The notes under the pieces: generated by a model
Databases searched by the model: none
Seen by the model: only the letters and a program-made list of their open reading frames with translations
Told to the model about the DNA's origin: nothing
Shown: positions 14,605 through 21,331 of the stretch, piece by piece
Position numbering within the stretch: the stretch's first letter is position 1
Layout: each line of letters starts with the position of its first letter
Position numbers and translations under genes: made by a program
From: CALJUZ01 sp003387805
Lineage (GTDB): Bacteria; Bacillota; Limnochordia; Limnochordales; ZCTH02-B6
Length of the DNA: 26,388 bases
Assembly (NCBI GenBank): GCA_937975235.1
Contig: CALJUZ010000204.1
Coordinates: forward strand, 1-26,388
Direction of reading: 5' to 3'

Positions 14605-15423
14605 GTTTGTGAAGGGCTTCGCAGCCCCGCCGGGCCAGCGCCGGCGGGCCGCTTCGAAGAGGCAGACCGCCGCGGTGACGGCCGCGTTCAACGACTCCAC
14701 GCCCGGCGCCAGCGGCAGCCGCACCACCGCGTCGGCCGCCTCCAGAAGCCGCGGGTCCACCCCGTGGGCCTCGCTGCCGATGACGAGGGCAAAGGGAGCG
14801 TCCCACCCGAACTGGTCGTAGCGCAGCGGGCCGTCCGCGTCGGCGGCCACCAGGCGCCGGCCCGTCCGGCGGCTTTCCGCCGCCACTTCGTCCACGCTCA
14901 TCCGCTGCCGCACCGGCAACAGGAACGCCGTGCCGGCGCTGGCCCGCAGCGCCTTGGGGTCGAACAGGTCGGCGCTGCCGAAGGTGGTCCACAGGCCGGC
15001 GCCCACCGCCGCGGCGGTGCGGGCCATGGTGCCGAGATTTCCGGGATCGCCGATACGGTCGGCCACCAGGACGGCGGCCACGCCGGCAAACTCCTCCGGG
15101 CCCGCGGCGGGAATGACGGCCGTCGCGACGATGCCCTGGGGCGTCTCGGTGGCGCTGATGGACTGCAGGACGCGTTCGGTGACGTCGAACACCGCCGCGC
15201 CCGCCTGCGCCAGCCGCTCCAGCAGCGCGCGCCCTCGCTGGCCGGCGCGGGCCGCGGGAGCGGCGAACACGTCCCGGACCACCGCGCCCGCCTCCAGCGC
15301 GGTCTCGATGGCGCGGGCGCCCTCCAGCAGGCACAGGCCCGTCTCCCGCCGCCGCTTCGGACGCGATAGCGCCCGTGCCGCTTTGACACGGGCGTTGTCG
15401 ACGCTGGTGATGACGCGGGTCAT
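14599..15423 (-). CDS. SpoU/TrmH-family RNA 2'-O-ribose methyltransferase
   Basis: This is a SAM-dependent methyltransferase with a trefoil knot (SPOUT fold), likely acting on 23S rRNA; the exact nucleotide cannot be told. The 274-residue product has an N-terminal substrate-binding domain resembling an L30e fold (about 1-95). The three SpoU motifs follow: DRIGDPGNLGTMARTA with the conserved Asn and Arg, FALVIGSEAHGV, and LPLAPGVESLNAAVTAAVCLFE. The position next to pheST matches B. subtilis ysgA. The ATG at 15423 lacks a clear Shine-Dalgarno sequence and lies 12 bases after the rplT stop, so it probably depends on translational coupling with rplT. RlmB- or TsnR-like substrates are alternatives. 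Confidence 0.9.
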   Translation of the reverse strand: MTRVITSVDNARVKAARALSRPKRRRETGLCLLEGARAIETALEAGAVVRDVFAAPAARAGQRGRALLERLAQAGAAVFDVTERVLQSISATETPQGIVATAVIPAAGPEEFAGVAAVLVADRIGDPGNLGTMARTAAAVGAGLWTTFGSADLFDPKALRASAGTAFLLPVRQRMSVDEVAAESRRTGRRLVAADADGPLRYDQFGWDAPFALVIGSEAHGVDPRLLEAADAVVRLPLAPGVESLNAAVTAAVCLFEAARRRWPGGAAKPFTNL

Positions 15424-15435
15424 ATGGAGAGCAAA

Positions 15436-15795
15436 TTACACGCCCAGCTGCTGTTTGGCCACGCTGACCAGCTCGCCGAAGGCCCGGGCGTCGTTGACGG
15501 CCAGGTCGGCCAGCACTTTGCGGTTGACTTCCACGCCGGCCTTGTTGAGCCCGTCGATGAGGCGGCTGTAGGACAGGCCCTGCATGCGGGCCGCGGCGTT
15601 GATGCGCGCGATCCACAGCCGGCGGAATTCGCGCTTGCGCACCCGGCGGTCGCGGTACGCGTACTGGAGCGACTTCATCACCTGCTGGTTGGCGGTGCGG
15701 AAGTTGGTGCTCTTGCGCCCGCGGTAGCCTTTGGCCATTTTCAGGATATATTTGCGCCGGCGACGGGTGACCACACCCGATGTTGCCCTAGGCAT
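15436..15795 (-). CDS. rplT: 50S ribosomal protein L20
   Basis: L20 is an early 50S assembly protein that binds 23S rRNA; in many bacteria it also represses its own operon by binding the infC leader. The 119-residue product is standard, with the N-terminal basic extension (RRRRKYILKMAKGYRGRKSTNFRTANQQVMKSLQYAYRDRR) and the globular C-terminal part (FRRLWIARINAAARMQGLSYSRLIDGLNKAGVEVNRKVLADLAV). The ATG at 15795 has GGGAGGATG about 7 bases upstream. It is third in infC-rpmI-rplT; the 87-base gap from rpmI is GC-rich and without a promoter that I can see. Confidence 0.98.
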   Translation of the reverse strand: MPRATSGVVTRRRRKYILKMAKGYRGRKSTNFRTANQQVMKSLQYAYRDRRVRKREFRRLWIARINAAARMQGLSYSRLIDGLNKAGVEVNRKVLADLAVNDARAFGELVSVAKQQLGV

Positions 15796-15882
15796 GTTGC
15801 CACATCCTCCCTAGTTCCTTTGTTGCTCGAGCGGCGCGCGCCGCCGGACCGGCCGCGCCGCGGCCGTGCGCGCGAAGACGCC

Positions 15883-16080
15883 TTACGCGTACGGCAGCAG
15901 CTTGCGCACGCGCTTTTGCTCCGCGTCGGACAGCACGCCGGCGGAGCGCAGGCGGCGCTTGCGCCTGGAGCTCTTGTGCTCCAGCAGGTGGCTGCGGTTG
16001 GCGCGGTTTTGCACGAACTTGCCCGTGCCGGTCTTCTTGAAGCGCTTGGCCGCGCCCCGGTGAGTCTTGAGCTTGGGCAC
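15883..16080 (-). CDS. rpmI: 50S ribosomal protein L35
   Basis: L35 is a small basic protein of the large ribosomal subunit. The 65-residue product shows the family hallmarks MPKLKTHRGAAKRFKKTGTGK and the Arg/Lys-rich middle (HLLEHKSSRRKRRLR), ending in KLLPYA. The start is GTG at 16080, preceded by GAGGAGGA with a 6-base gap, and lies 15 bases after the infC stop. It is the middle gene of the conserved infC-rpmI-rplT operon. Confidence 0.97.
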   Translation of the reverse strand: MPKLKTHRGAAKRFKKTGTGKFVQNRANRSHLLEHKSSRRKRRLRSAGVLSDAEQKRVRKLLPYA

Positions 16081-16095
16081 GAAAGTTCCTCCTCG

Positions 16096-16641
16096 CTATG
16101 ATTGCTGTGCGGCGGGCTGCGGCTTGGCCTCCTGGCCGGTGGGCGCCAAAATCATGATCATCTGGCGGCCCTCAAGCTTGGGCGGCCGCTCCACCACCGA
16201 GATGTCTTTCAGCTCTTCCGCCATCTCGGTCAGTTTCTGCCGCGCGATGTCGGCGTGGACGATCTCGCGGCCCCGGAAGCGGACCGTGATTTTCACCTTG
16301 TCGCCGTCTTTCAGGAACCGTTCGGCGTTGCGCATCTTGATCTGAAGGTCGTGCGAGTCGATCTTCGGGCTCATGCGCACTTCTTTCAGCGTCAGCACCT
16401 TCTGGCGCTTGCGCGCCTCGCGCTCGCGCTTGCTCTGTTCGTAGCGGAACTTGCCGTAGTCCATCAGGCGGCACACCGGCGGGCGCGCGTTGGGTGCGAC
16501 TTCAACCAGGTCCAAGTCCCGTTCCTGGGCCATGGCCAAAGCCTCGTGGGTCGGCAAAATGCCCAGCTGCTCGCCGTTCTCATCGATGACCCGCACCTCG
16601 CGGACGCGGATCTGATGGTTAATCCGAAGGTCTCTGCTGAT
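16096..16641 (-). CDS. infC: Translation initiation factor IF-3
   Basis: IF-3 binds the 30S subunit, blocks 50S joining and checks start codon choice. The 181-residue product has the N-domain (ISRDLRINHQIRVREVRVIDENGEQLGILPTHEAL), a basic linker (YGKFRYEQSKREREARKRQK) and the C-domain (KEVRMSPKIDSHDLQIKMRNAERFLKDGDKVKI). The best start is an ATC codon at 16641. A perfect 10-base Shine-Dalgarno GGAGGTGATC (16647-16656) lies 5 bases upstream of it, and the family N-terminus fits. An ATG 18 codons upstream in the same frame (16695) lies inside the attenuator hairpin and is not credible. Rare ATT/ATC starts on infC are known elsewhere and let IF-3 limit its own synthesis. Confidence 0.95.
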   Translation of the reverse strand: MSRDLRINHQIRVREVRVIDENGEQLGILPTHEALAMAQERDLDLVEVAPNARPPVCRLMDYGKFRYEQSKREREARKRQKVLTLKEVRMSPKIDSHDLQIKMRNAERFLKDGDKVKITVRFRGREIVHADIARQKLTEMAEELKDISVVERPPKLEGRQMIMILAPTGQEAKPQPAAQQS

Positions 16642-16676
16642 GTTACGATCACCTCCAAGACATTGTCCCGGCAACC

Positions 16677-16704
16677 AAAAAAGCGGGTGCTCCACGGCAC
16701 CCGC
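16677..16704 (-). terminator. infC leader attenuator terminator
   Basis: Perfect 8-base stem GCGGGTGC/GCACCCGC (arms at 16697-16704 and 16683-16690) with a 6-base loop, followed by six T at 16677-16682 on the minus strand. It lies about 20 bases upstream of the infC ribosome site, so full-length operon mRNA needs read-through. Confidence 0.9.
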
Positions 16705-16835
16705 TCGCAGGATCGATCTCGTATGGGTCCGCTGCGCGGCGCGGCGGCGAGACGACGGCTCCTACGAAACCGCGGCAACAACCCGCAGGCGTCGCCGGGT
16801 GAGAAGCGGGTACCGCTTCTGCTTGCAAAAAAGCC
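16677..16835 (-). promoter_or_regulatory. L20-type leader/attenuator of infC-rpmI-rplT
   Basis: The roughly 190-base untranslated leader between the infC promoter and its ATC start is structured. A hairpin with 8-base arms AGAAGCGG/CCGCTTCT lies at 16802-16820. After about 95 GC-rich bases a strong intrinsic terminator follows at 16677-16704. This arrangement, placed ahead of infC-rpmI-rplT, fits the L20 leader of Bacillota, in which L20 promotes premature termination. I inferred the class from context and layout and did not match the L20-binding consensus. Confidence 0.7.
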
Positions 16836-16841
16836 GACGCA

Positions 16842-16871
16842 AGTATAACACGCCCGCCCGCCGCCCGTCAA
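16842..16871 (-). promoter_or_regulatory. infC operon sigma-A promoter
   Basis: Minus-strand -35 TTGACG (16866-16871), 18-base spacer, -10 TATACT (16842-16847). It lies in the short gap after the thrS stop. No terminator for thrS is visible before it, so read-through from thrS may add to infC operon transcription. Confidence 0.8.
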
Positions 16872-16891
16872 ACAAAATGTTCGTACGTGCG

Positions 16892-18811
16892 TCAATCTTG
16901 GGCGTAGCTTTCCACTTCGCCCCGCATGCGCTGGACCAGGGCCTCGAGCGTCATGGGGCCCAGGTCGCCTTGCTTGCGGTGCCGCACCGCGACGGTGCCC
17001 GATTCCACCTCTTTCCCGCCGACCACCAGCATGTACGGGATTTTCTGCACCTGGGCCTCGCGAATTTTGTAGCCGATCTTTTCGTTCCGGTCGTCGGTCT
17101 CCACGCGGAAGCCCGCGGCGGCCAGGTTGTCCCGGATCTCCCGGGCGTAGGGCGCGTGGTCGTCCGCGATGGAGATGACCCGGGCCTGGACCGGCGCCAG
17201 CCACAGCGGGAACGCGCCGGCGTAATGCTCCACCAGGATGCCGATGAAGCGCTCCAGGCTGCCCATGATGGCCCGGTGGATCATGACGGGCTGCTTGTGG
17301 CTGCCGTCCCGGTCCACGTACGTGAGGCCGAAGCGCTGCGGCATCTGGAAGTCCAGCTGCACCGTGGCGCACTGCCACTTGCGGCCCAGCGCGTCGGTCA
17401 CTTCGAAATCCAGCTTCGGCCCGTAGAAGGCGCCGTCGCCCGGATTCAGCCGGTAGCTGCGGCCCGACGCCTGCAGGGCCCGCTCCAGGGCGGCTTCGGC
17501 CCGGTCCCACGTTTCGATTTCGCCCATGAAGTTGTCAGGCCGCGTCGAGAAGTAAATGTCGTACGACATGCCGAAGGCTTTGTAGATCTCGTCGACCAGC
17601 TCCAGCACTTCGGCGATCTGCTCTTCGATCTGGTCCTCCCGGGCGAAAATGTGCGCGTCGTCCTGGTGAAACCCGCGCACCCGCAGCGCGCCGTGCAGCG
17701 TGCCCGACGGCTCGTAGCGGGCCAGCGGCCCGTATTCCGCGATCTTAAGAGGAAGGTCCCGGTACGAGCGCACGTCGCCCGCGTACAGGACGCAGTGGCC
17801 CGGGCAGTTCATGGGCTTGACGGCCATCTCGTCGTCGTCTTTGGCGATGGGAAACATGTTGTCCTGGAAATGGTCCCAGTGGCCCGACGTCTCCCACAGC
17901 TGCTTGCGGTAAATCCACGGCGTGCTCACTTCCTGGTAGCCCCGGGCCTCCTGCAGCCGGCGGGAGAAATCCAGGAGCGTGCGGTACAGCGTGTACCCCT
18001 TCGGATGCCAGAAAATGAAGCCCGGCGCCACCTCCCGGAAGCTGAACAGGTCCAGTTCCCGGCCCAGCTTGCGGTGGTCGCGCCTCTCCGCCTCGGCCAG
18101 CATCTCGAGATGCCGCTCCAGCTGCGACTTTTTCGGAAACGCCGTGCCGTAGATGCGCTGCAGCATGGGCCGCCGGGCGTCGCCGCGCCAGTACGCCCCC
18201 GCCACCGACTGCAGCTTGAACGCCTTGATGCGTCCGGTGGACGGCACGTGGGGGCCGCGGCACAGGTCGGTGAATTCGCCCTGGCTGTAGAAGCTGAGCT
18301 CGGCGTCCTCCTCCAGGTCCTCGATAATTTCGACCTTGTACGGTTCGCCCTTCTCCCGGTAGTACCGCAGCGCTTCCTCGCGCGGCTTCACCTCCCGGGT
18401 GAAGGGGTAGTCTTCCTGGATGATGCGGCGCATCTCCTCCTCGATGCGCTCCAGCATCTCGGGCGTCAGCGGTTCGGGCAGGTCGAAGTCGTAATAAAAC
18501 CCGTGCTCGATGGGCGGCCCGATGGCCAGCTTGGCCTCGGGGATGAGGCGCAGGACGGCCTGGGCCATGACGTGGGCGGTGCTGTGGCGCAGCACCTCCA
18601 GCCCTTCGGGCGTGTCGGCCGTCAGCAGCTCCAGGTGCACGTCCCGCTCCAGCGGACGGGACAAGTCCACCAGCCGCCCGTCCACCCGGGCGACCACGGC
18701 CTCCCTCGCCATGCGTCCGCCGAGATCCCGGGCGATATCGGCGGGCGTGGTGCCCGCCGGGTAGCGGCGCACCGCTCCGTCGGGCAGCGTGACGGCGATT
18801 TCGTTGCTCAT
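16892..18811 (-). CDS. thrS: Threonyl-tRNA synthetase
   Basis: ThrRS is a class II synthetase that charges tRNA-Thr and clears mischarged Ser-tRNA-Thr. The 639-residue product has an N-terminal TGS domain (residues 1-62), the editing domain with HSTAH (His76, His80), the catalytic core and a C-terminal anticodon-binding domain (from about residue 535). The zinc ligands fit the known pattern: Cys in MNCPGHC (about 336), His in QDDAH (about 387) and His in MIHRA (about 512), close to C334/H385/H511 of E. coli. The ATG at 18811 starts MSNEIAVTLPDG; an in-frame extension 13 codons upstream has no support. The upstream purine-rich AAGGAAGGGGAAAGAGAG offers the ribosome site. It is controlled by its own T-box. 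Confidence 0.97.
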   Translation of the reverse strand: MSNEIAVTLPDGAVRRYPAGTTPADIARDLGGRMAREAVVARVDGRLVDLSRPLERDVHLELLTADTPEGLEVLRHSTAHVMAQAVLRLIPEAKLAIGPPIEHGFYYDFDLPEPLTPEMLERIEEEMRRIIQEDYPFTREVKPREEALRYYREKGEPYKVEIIEDLEEDAELSFYSQGEFTDLCRGPHVPSTGRIKAFKLQSVAGAYWRGDARRPMLQRIYGTAFPKKSQLERHLEMLAEAERRDHRKLGRELDLFSFREVAPGFIFWHPKGYTLYRTLLDFSRRLQEARGYQEVSTPWIYRKQLWETSGHWDHFQDNMFPIAKDDDEMAVKPMNCPGHCVLYAGDVRSYRDLPLKIAEYGPLARYEPSGTLHGALRVRGFHQDDAHIFAREDQIEEQIAEVLELVDEIYKAFGMSYDIYFSTRPDNFMGEIETWDRAEAALERALQASGRSYRLNPGDGAFYGPKLDFEVTDALGRKWQCATVQLDFQMPQRFGLTYVDRDGSHKQPVMIHRAIMGSLERFIGILVEHYAGAFPLWLAPVQARVISIADDHAPYAREIRDNLAAAGFRVETDDRNEKIGYKIREAQVQKIPYMLVVGGKEVESGTVAVRHRKQGDLGPMTLEALVQRMRGEVESYAQD

Positions 18812-18876
18812 GCGCTCTCTTTCCCCTTCCTTAAACATCAAACATCGCAATGTGTCGCAGCGCCGGCCGGTTCAGC

Positions 18877-18911
18877 AAAAAAGCCTCCCGTCCCTCGCGG
18901 GACGAGAGGCT
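18877..18911 (-). terminator. thrS T-box attenuator terminator
   Basis: A long near-perfect hairpin has arms AGCCTCTCGTCCC and GGGACGGGAGGCT, a GCGA loop and only one mismatch. Six T (18877-18882) follow on the minus strand. Its 5' arm follows the T-box core directly, so antiterminator formation would block it. Confidence 0.93.
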
Positions 18912-19169
18912 CCCTCTCGCGGTTCCACCCGGCTTGACCCCGCGGCGCGGCCCGGGGTCCACCTCGCGGGCAGATAACGGTGCCTACCCGGCCCGTTCTA
19001 CTGAAAGCACGCCTCACGGGCGGCTTCGTTCGACGGGCGGCTTGGAGGGGGTTTTCGGGCGCTCCTGCCGGCCGGCGCTTGCAGCCTCGGCGCCGGCTCT
19101 CTGGGCGGCGGCCCCTCGCCCTACTCGTCCTCCGCATAGCCTGTGCGCTGCGCCTTGTCCGCCTGTATG
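18877..19169 (-). promoter_or_regulatory. T-box leader of thrS (specifier ACC, Thr)
   Basis: This tRNA-Thr-sensing attenuation leader precedes thrS. Stem I has GAGG then ACGAGTAGGGCG on the 5' side (about 19112-19133). On the 3' side CGCCCGAAAACC and CCTCC pair back. The specifier ACC is at 19050-19052, a Thr codon, one base before the CCTCC arm. The conserved CCGTTATC is at 18973-18980, the T-box core GGGTGGAACCGCG at 18918-18930, and a terminator hairpin with T-run at 18877-18911. Specifier and gene agree. Confidence 0.95.
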
Positions 19170-19175
19170 GCCCGT

Positions 19176-19204
19176 ATTATAGGAAGAGCGCGGCCGATTG
19201 TCAA
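19176..19204 (-). promoter_or_regulatory. Perfect-consensus thrS promoter
   Basis: TTGACA (19199-19204), a 17-base spacer and TATAAT (19176-19181) on the minus strand match the sigma-A consensus at all twelve positions. Transcription should start near 19169, right at the base of the T-box leader. It lies 42 bases after the end of the DUF445 gene. Confidence 0.92.
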
Positions 19205-19246
19205 TGCGGCCGGCGCACCTTCCGGGGGGCCGGCCCGGGCCGTCCG

Positions 19247-19858
19247 TCAGGCGCTGCCGCCCAGGAAGACGACGATCAGCATTTGCAGCACGCCGATGAA
19301 AAAGCCCAGCACGCCGCCGAAAAGCATGACGGCGTGCAGCTCCCGCCCGGCCAGGCGGACGGCCAGCGCCTCCAGCTCCTCGAGATTCAGCTCCATGAGC
19401 TTTTCGGTCACCAGCGCCTCCACGTCGACCCGCCGGGCAAGGCGCTGCTGAAACTCGCCCATCAGGCTGTCCATGACCTGGTCCGCTTCTTTGGTGACCA
19501 CGTCCCGCACGTAGGACGCCAGCCCGTCCCGGACGCCTTGGGGCACCCATTTGGGCACGCCGGCCTCCAGCCGGTTCTGCACGTGCCGGCCGACGGCGGC
19601 CACCATGTCCCCTTTGATCGCGCCCATATCCAGCCGCTCCAGCAACACCGCCGGCGTGATCAGCTCTTCGGCCACCGCGCGGCCGATGCTGGCCGCGAGC
19701 TCCGCGTGCCGGCGGGGCAGCACGCCTTGGAACGAAAAGGGCGTCATCGGCACGCGCACCGGCCGGTGCGGGCGAAACAGCATGCGGATGGCGATGACGT
19801 TGGTCGCCCAGCCGATGAAAGCGCCGATAAACGGCAGGAGCCACAGCGCGGGATCCAT
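19247..19858 (-). CDS. DUF445-family membrane protein, function unknown
   Basis: The 203-residue product has an N-terminal membrane segment (about residues 5-25) with the DUF445 signature GAFIGWATNVIAIRMLF, a soluble helical middle part, and a C-terminal membrane segment (about 178-200, GGVLGFFIGVLQMLIVVFL). The following FRPHRPVRV and PFSFQGVLPRRHAELAASIG stretches are also typical of the family. It is shorter than YheB-type members of Bacillus, lacking much of the central helical region. The ATG at 19858 has GAGGTG 11 bases upstream. It is divergent from the nucleoside-importer operon and upstream of thrS on the same strand; no clear promoter or terminator is seen. Its function is unknown. 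Confidence 0.85.
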   Translation of the reverse strand: MDPALWLLPFIGAFIGWATNVIAIRMLFRPHRPVRVPMTPFSFQGVLPRRHAELAASIGRAVAEELITPAVLLERLDMGAIKGDMVAAVGRHVQNRLEAGVPKWVPQGVRDGLASYVRDVVTKEADQVMDSLMGEFQQRLARRVDVEALVTEKLMELNLEELEALAVRLAGRELHAVMLFGGVLGFFIGVLQMLIVVFLGGSA

Positions 19859-20088
19859 CGTGAAAGCAACACCTCTTCCCCGCGAGTACCATCGTCACCG
19901 TGATTCGCACGCGCTGACCCGATTCCCTTTGGCGTATGTCCTTTGTTGGCTCCGTCCATGCAGGGAAGCGTGTGGCGACGTAGAAGTTTTCATCGAAGTT
20001 CGCGGGGCGCGTGCGGCGCGCGGGGCAGCGCGCGCCGGCCGTTTCCGGAGCTTCCAAAATTCATCACGGAAAAAGAGGAGGACTGTTT
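19859..20088. other. 230-bp divergent intergenic region (DUF445 / BMP operon)
   Basis: The region must hold promoters for both divergent units, but I found no well-spaced -35/-10 pair on either strand. A GC-rich hairpin (arms GGCGCGC/GCGCGCC at 20015-20036) would lie in the 5' leader of the importer mRNA. No purine riboswitch core was recognised, although the operon is a likely nucleoside importer. Confidence 0.45.
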
Positions 20089-21252
20089 GTGCGCAGATCG
20101 AGTTTGATGGTGGCTGTGCTGCTGCTCGCGCTGCTGGCCGGCTCCCTGAGCGCCGCGGCGCAGGGCTCGCTCGCGATCGTGTTCGACGTGGGCGGCCGGG
20201 GCGACCTGAGCTTCAACGACATGGGCGCATTGGGTGGCGACCGGGCCCAGAGGGAGCTGGGCGTGACGGTACGGGAGGTGGAGAGCGCGACCACGGCGGA
20301 CTTCCTTCCCAACCTGCGCGCGCTGGCTCGCACCCGTCAGTATGACTTGATTGCGGGCATCGGCTTCCTGCTGCAGGATGCGATGGCCCAGGTGGCGGCG
20401 GAGTTCCCGAACCAGAAGTTTGCCATTATGGACGGTCTGGTTGAGGGCCTTCCGAACGTCATGAGCGTGTCTTTCGCGGACCACGAGGGCAGCGCCCTCA
20501 TGGGCGCCCTGGCCGCGACCACCGCGCTGGAGCTGGGCGCCGACACCGTGGGCATCGTGCTGGGCATCGAGATTCCGATCCTGCTCCGCTTCGAGATCGG
20601 CTACCGGGCCGGCGTGAAGTGGGCCGTGGACCGCTGGAACGAGATGCACGGCACCAATGAATCGGTGCGGGTGCTGCACGTGTACACCGGCGCGTTTGAC
20701 GACCCGGCCCGCGGCAAGACGGCGGCCGAGGCCATGCTGGGCCAGGGCGCGGTCGTCATCTACCAGGTGGCGGGCGCTACGGGTCTCGGCGTCTTCGAGG
20801 CCGTGGAAGAGTTCGCCCGCGCGCAGGGCAAGGAAGTGGGGCCGCCCTTCGCCATCGGCGTTGACTCGGCCCAGGACTACATCGCGCCCGGCTTCATCCC
20901 GGTCTCGATGATGAAGCGGATCGACACGGGCGTGTTCACCGCCATCTCGCGTGCGCTGGACGGCACGTTCGAGGGCGGCGCGACCCTGCTGACGCTGGCC
21001 GAAGGCGGCGTCTCCGCCAGCACGCTGGAGGACAACATCGAGATGATGAACGCGGCCATCGAGGCCGGCACGCTGACCGAAGCGGAGCGCGACGAGCTGC
21101 TGGCCGGCATTCAGCGGGCCCGCGAGGCCGTGCCGGCGTCCGCGTGGGAAGCGCTCTACACGCTGGACCACCTGATTCGCACCGGCGAATTCGTCGTCCC
21201 GCAGGCGCTGGATGCGGAGACGGCCGAGTTCTACCGCGAAACCCTTCAGTAA
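20089..21252 (+). CDS. nupN: BMP/PnrA-family nucleoside-type ABC substrate-binding protein
   Basis: This is the extracytoplasmic binding protein of a nucleoside (purine-type) ABC importer. The 387-residue product starts with a signal peptide (MRRSSLMVAVLLLALLAGSLSAAAQ). The BMP fold follows: FDVGGRGDLSFND, YDLIAGIGF, QKFAIMDG, SFADHEGSALMGALAA, VLGIEIPILLRFEIGYRAGV, and GVDSAQDYIAPGFIPVSMMKRID. No Cys is present near the cleavage site, so the lipobox expected for a Gram-positive binding protein is missing. The start is GTG at 20089, with GAGGAGG 7 bases upstream. B. subtilis NupN (YufN) is the likely counterpart; the substrate is inferred from family and operon only. Confidence 0.88.
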   Translation: MRRSSLMVAVLLLALLAGSLSAAAQGSLAIVFDVGGRGDLSFNDMGALGGDRAQRELGVTVREVESATTADFLPNLRALARTRQYDLIAGIGFLLQDAMAQVAAEFPNQKFAIMDGLVEGLPNVMSVSFADHEGSALMGALAATTALELGADTVGIVLGIEIPILLRFEIGYRAGVKWAVDRWNEMHGTNESVRVLHVYTGAFDDPARGKTAAEAMLGQGAVVIYQVAGATGLGVFEAVEEFARAQGKEVGPPFAIGVDSAQDYIAPGFIPVSMMKRIDTGVFTAISRALDGTFEGGATLLTLAEGGVSASTLEDNIEMMNAAIEAGTLTEAERDELLAGIQRAREAVPASAWEALYTLDHLIRTGEFVVPQALDAETAEFYRETLQ

Positions 21253-21279
21253 TCCGACCGAAAACGTTCGGTGTCCGGA
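21253..21279 (+). other. Intercistronic hairpin between BMP gene and ATPase gene
   Basis: Directly after the BMP stop, ACCGAA and TTCGGT pair around AACG. An outer TCCG/CGGA pair lies beyond a three-base bulge. There is no T-run. A 3' hairpin here could protect the binding-protein mRNA or limit read-through, giving more binding protein than ATPase. Confidence 0.5.
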
Positions 21280-21331
21280 GTGAGACGTAGGACGTCCTGC
21301 GGGGCGCCGACGGCAAAGGAGGTCCTCGACC

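Noticed and set aside
16642..16695. ATG start for infC 18 codons upstream
   Set aside because: The extra residues are encoded within the attenuator hairpin, its T-run and the Shine-Dalgarno sequence, and do not match IF-3.
16823..16836. T-run after thrS as a thrS terminator
   Set aside because: No stable hairpin lies directly before the six T. The run falls just downstream of the infC promoter, at the 5' end of its leader.
19859..20088. Purine riboswitch ahead of the nucleoside importer
   Set aside because: Looked for because of the operon's likely substrate; no conserved purine-riboswitch core or following terminator is present.
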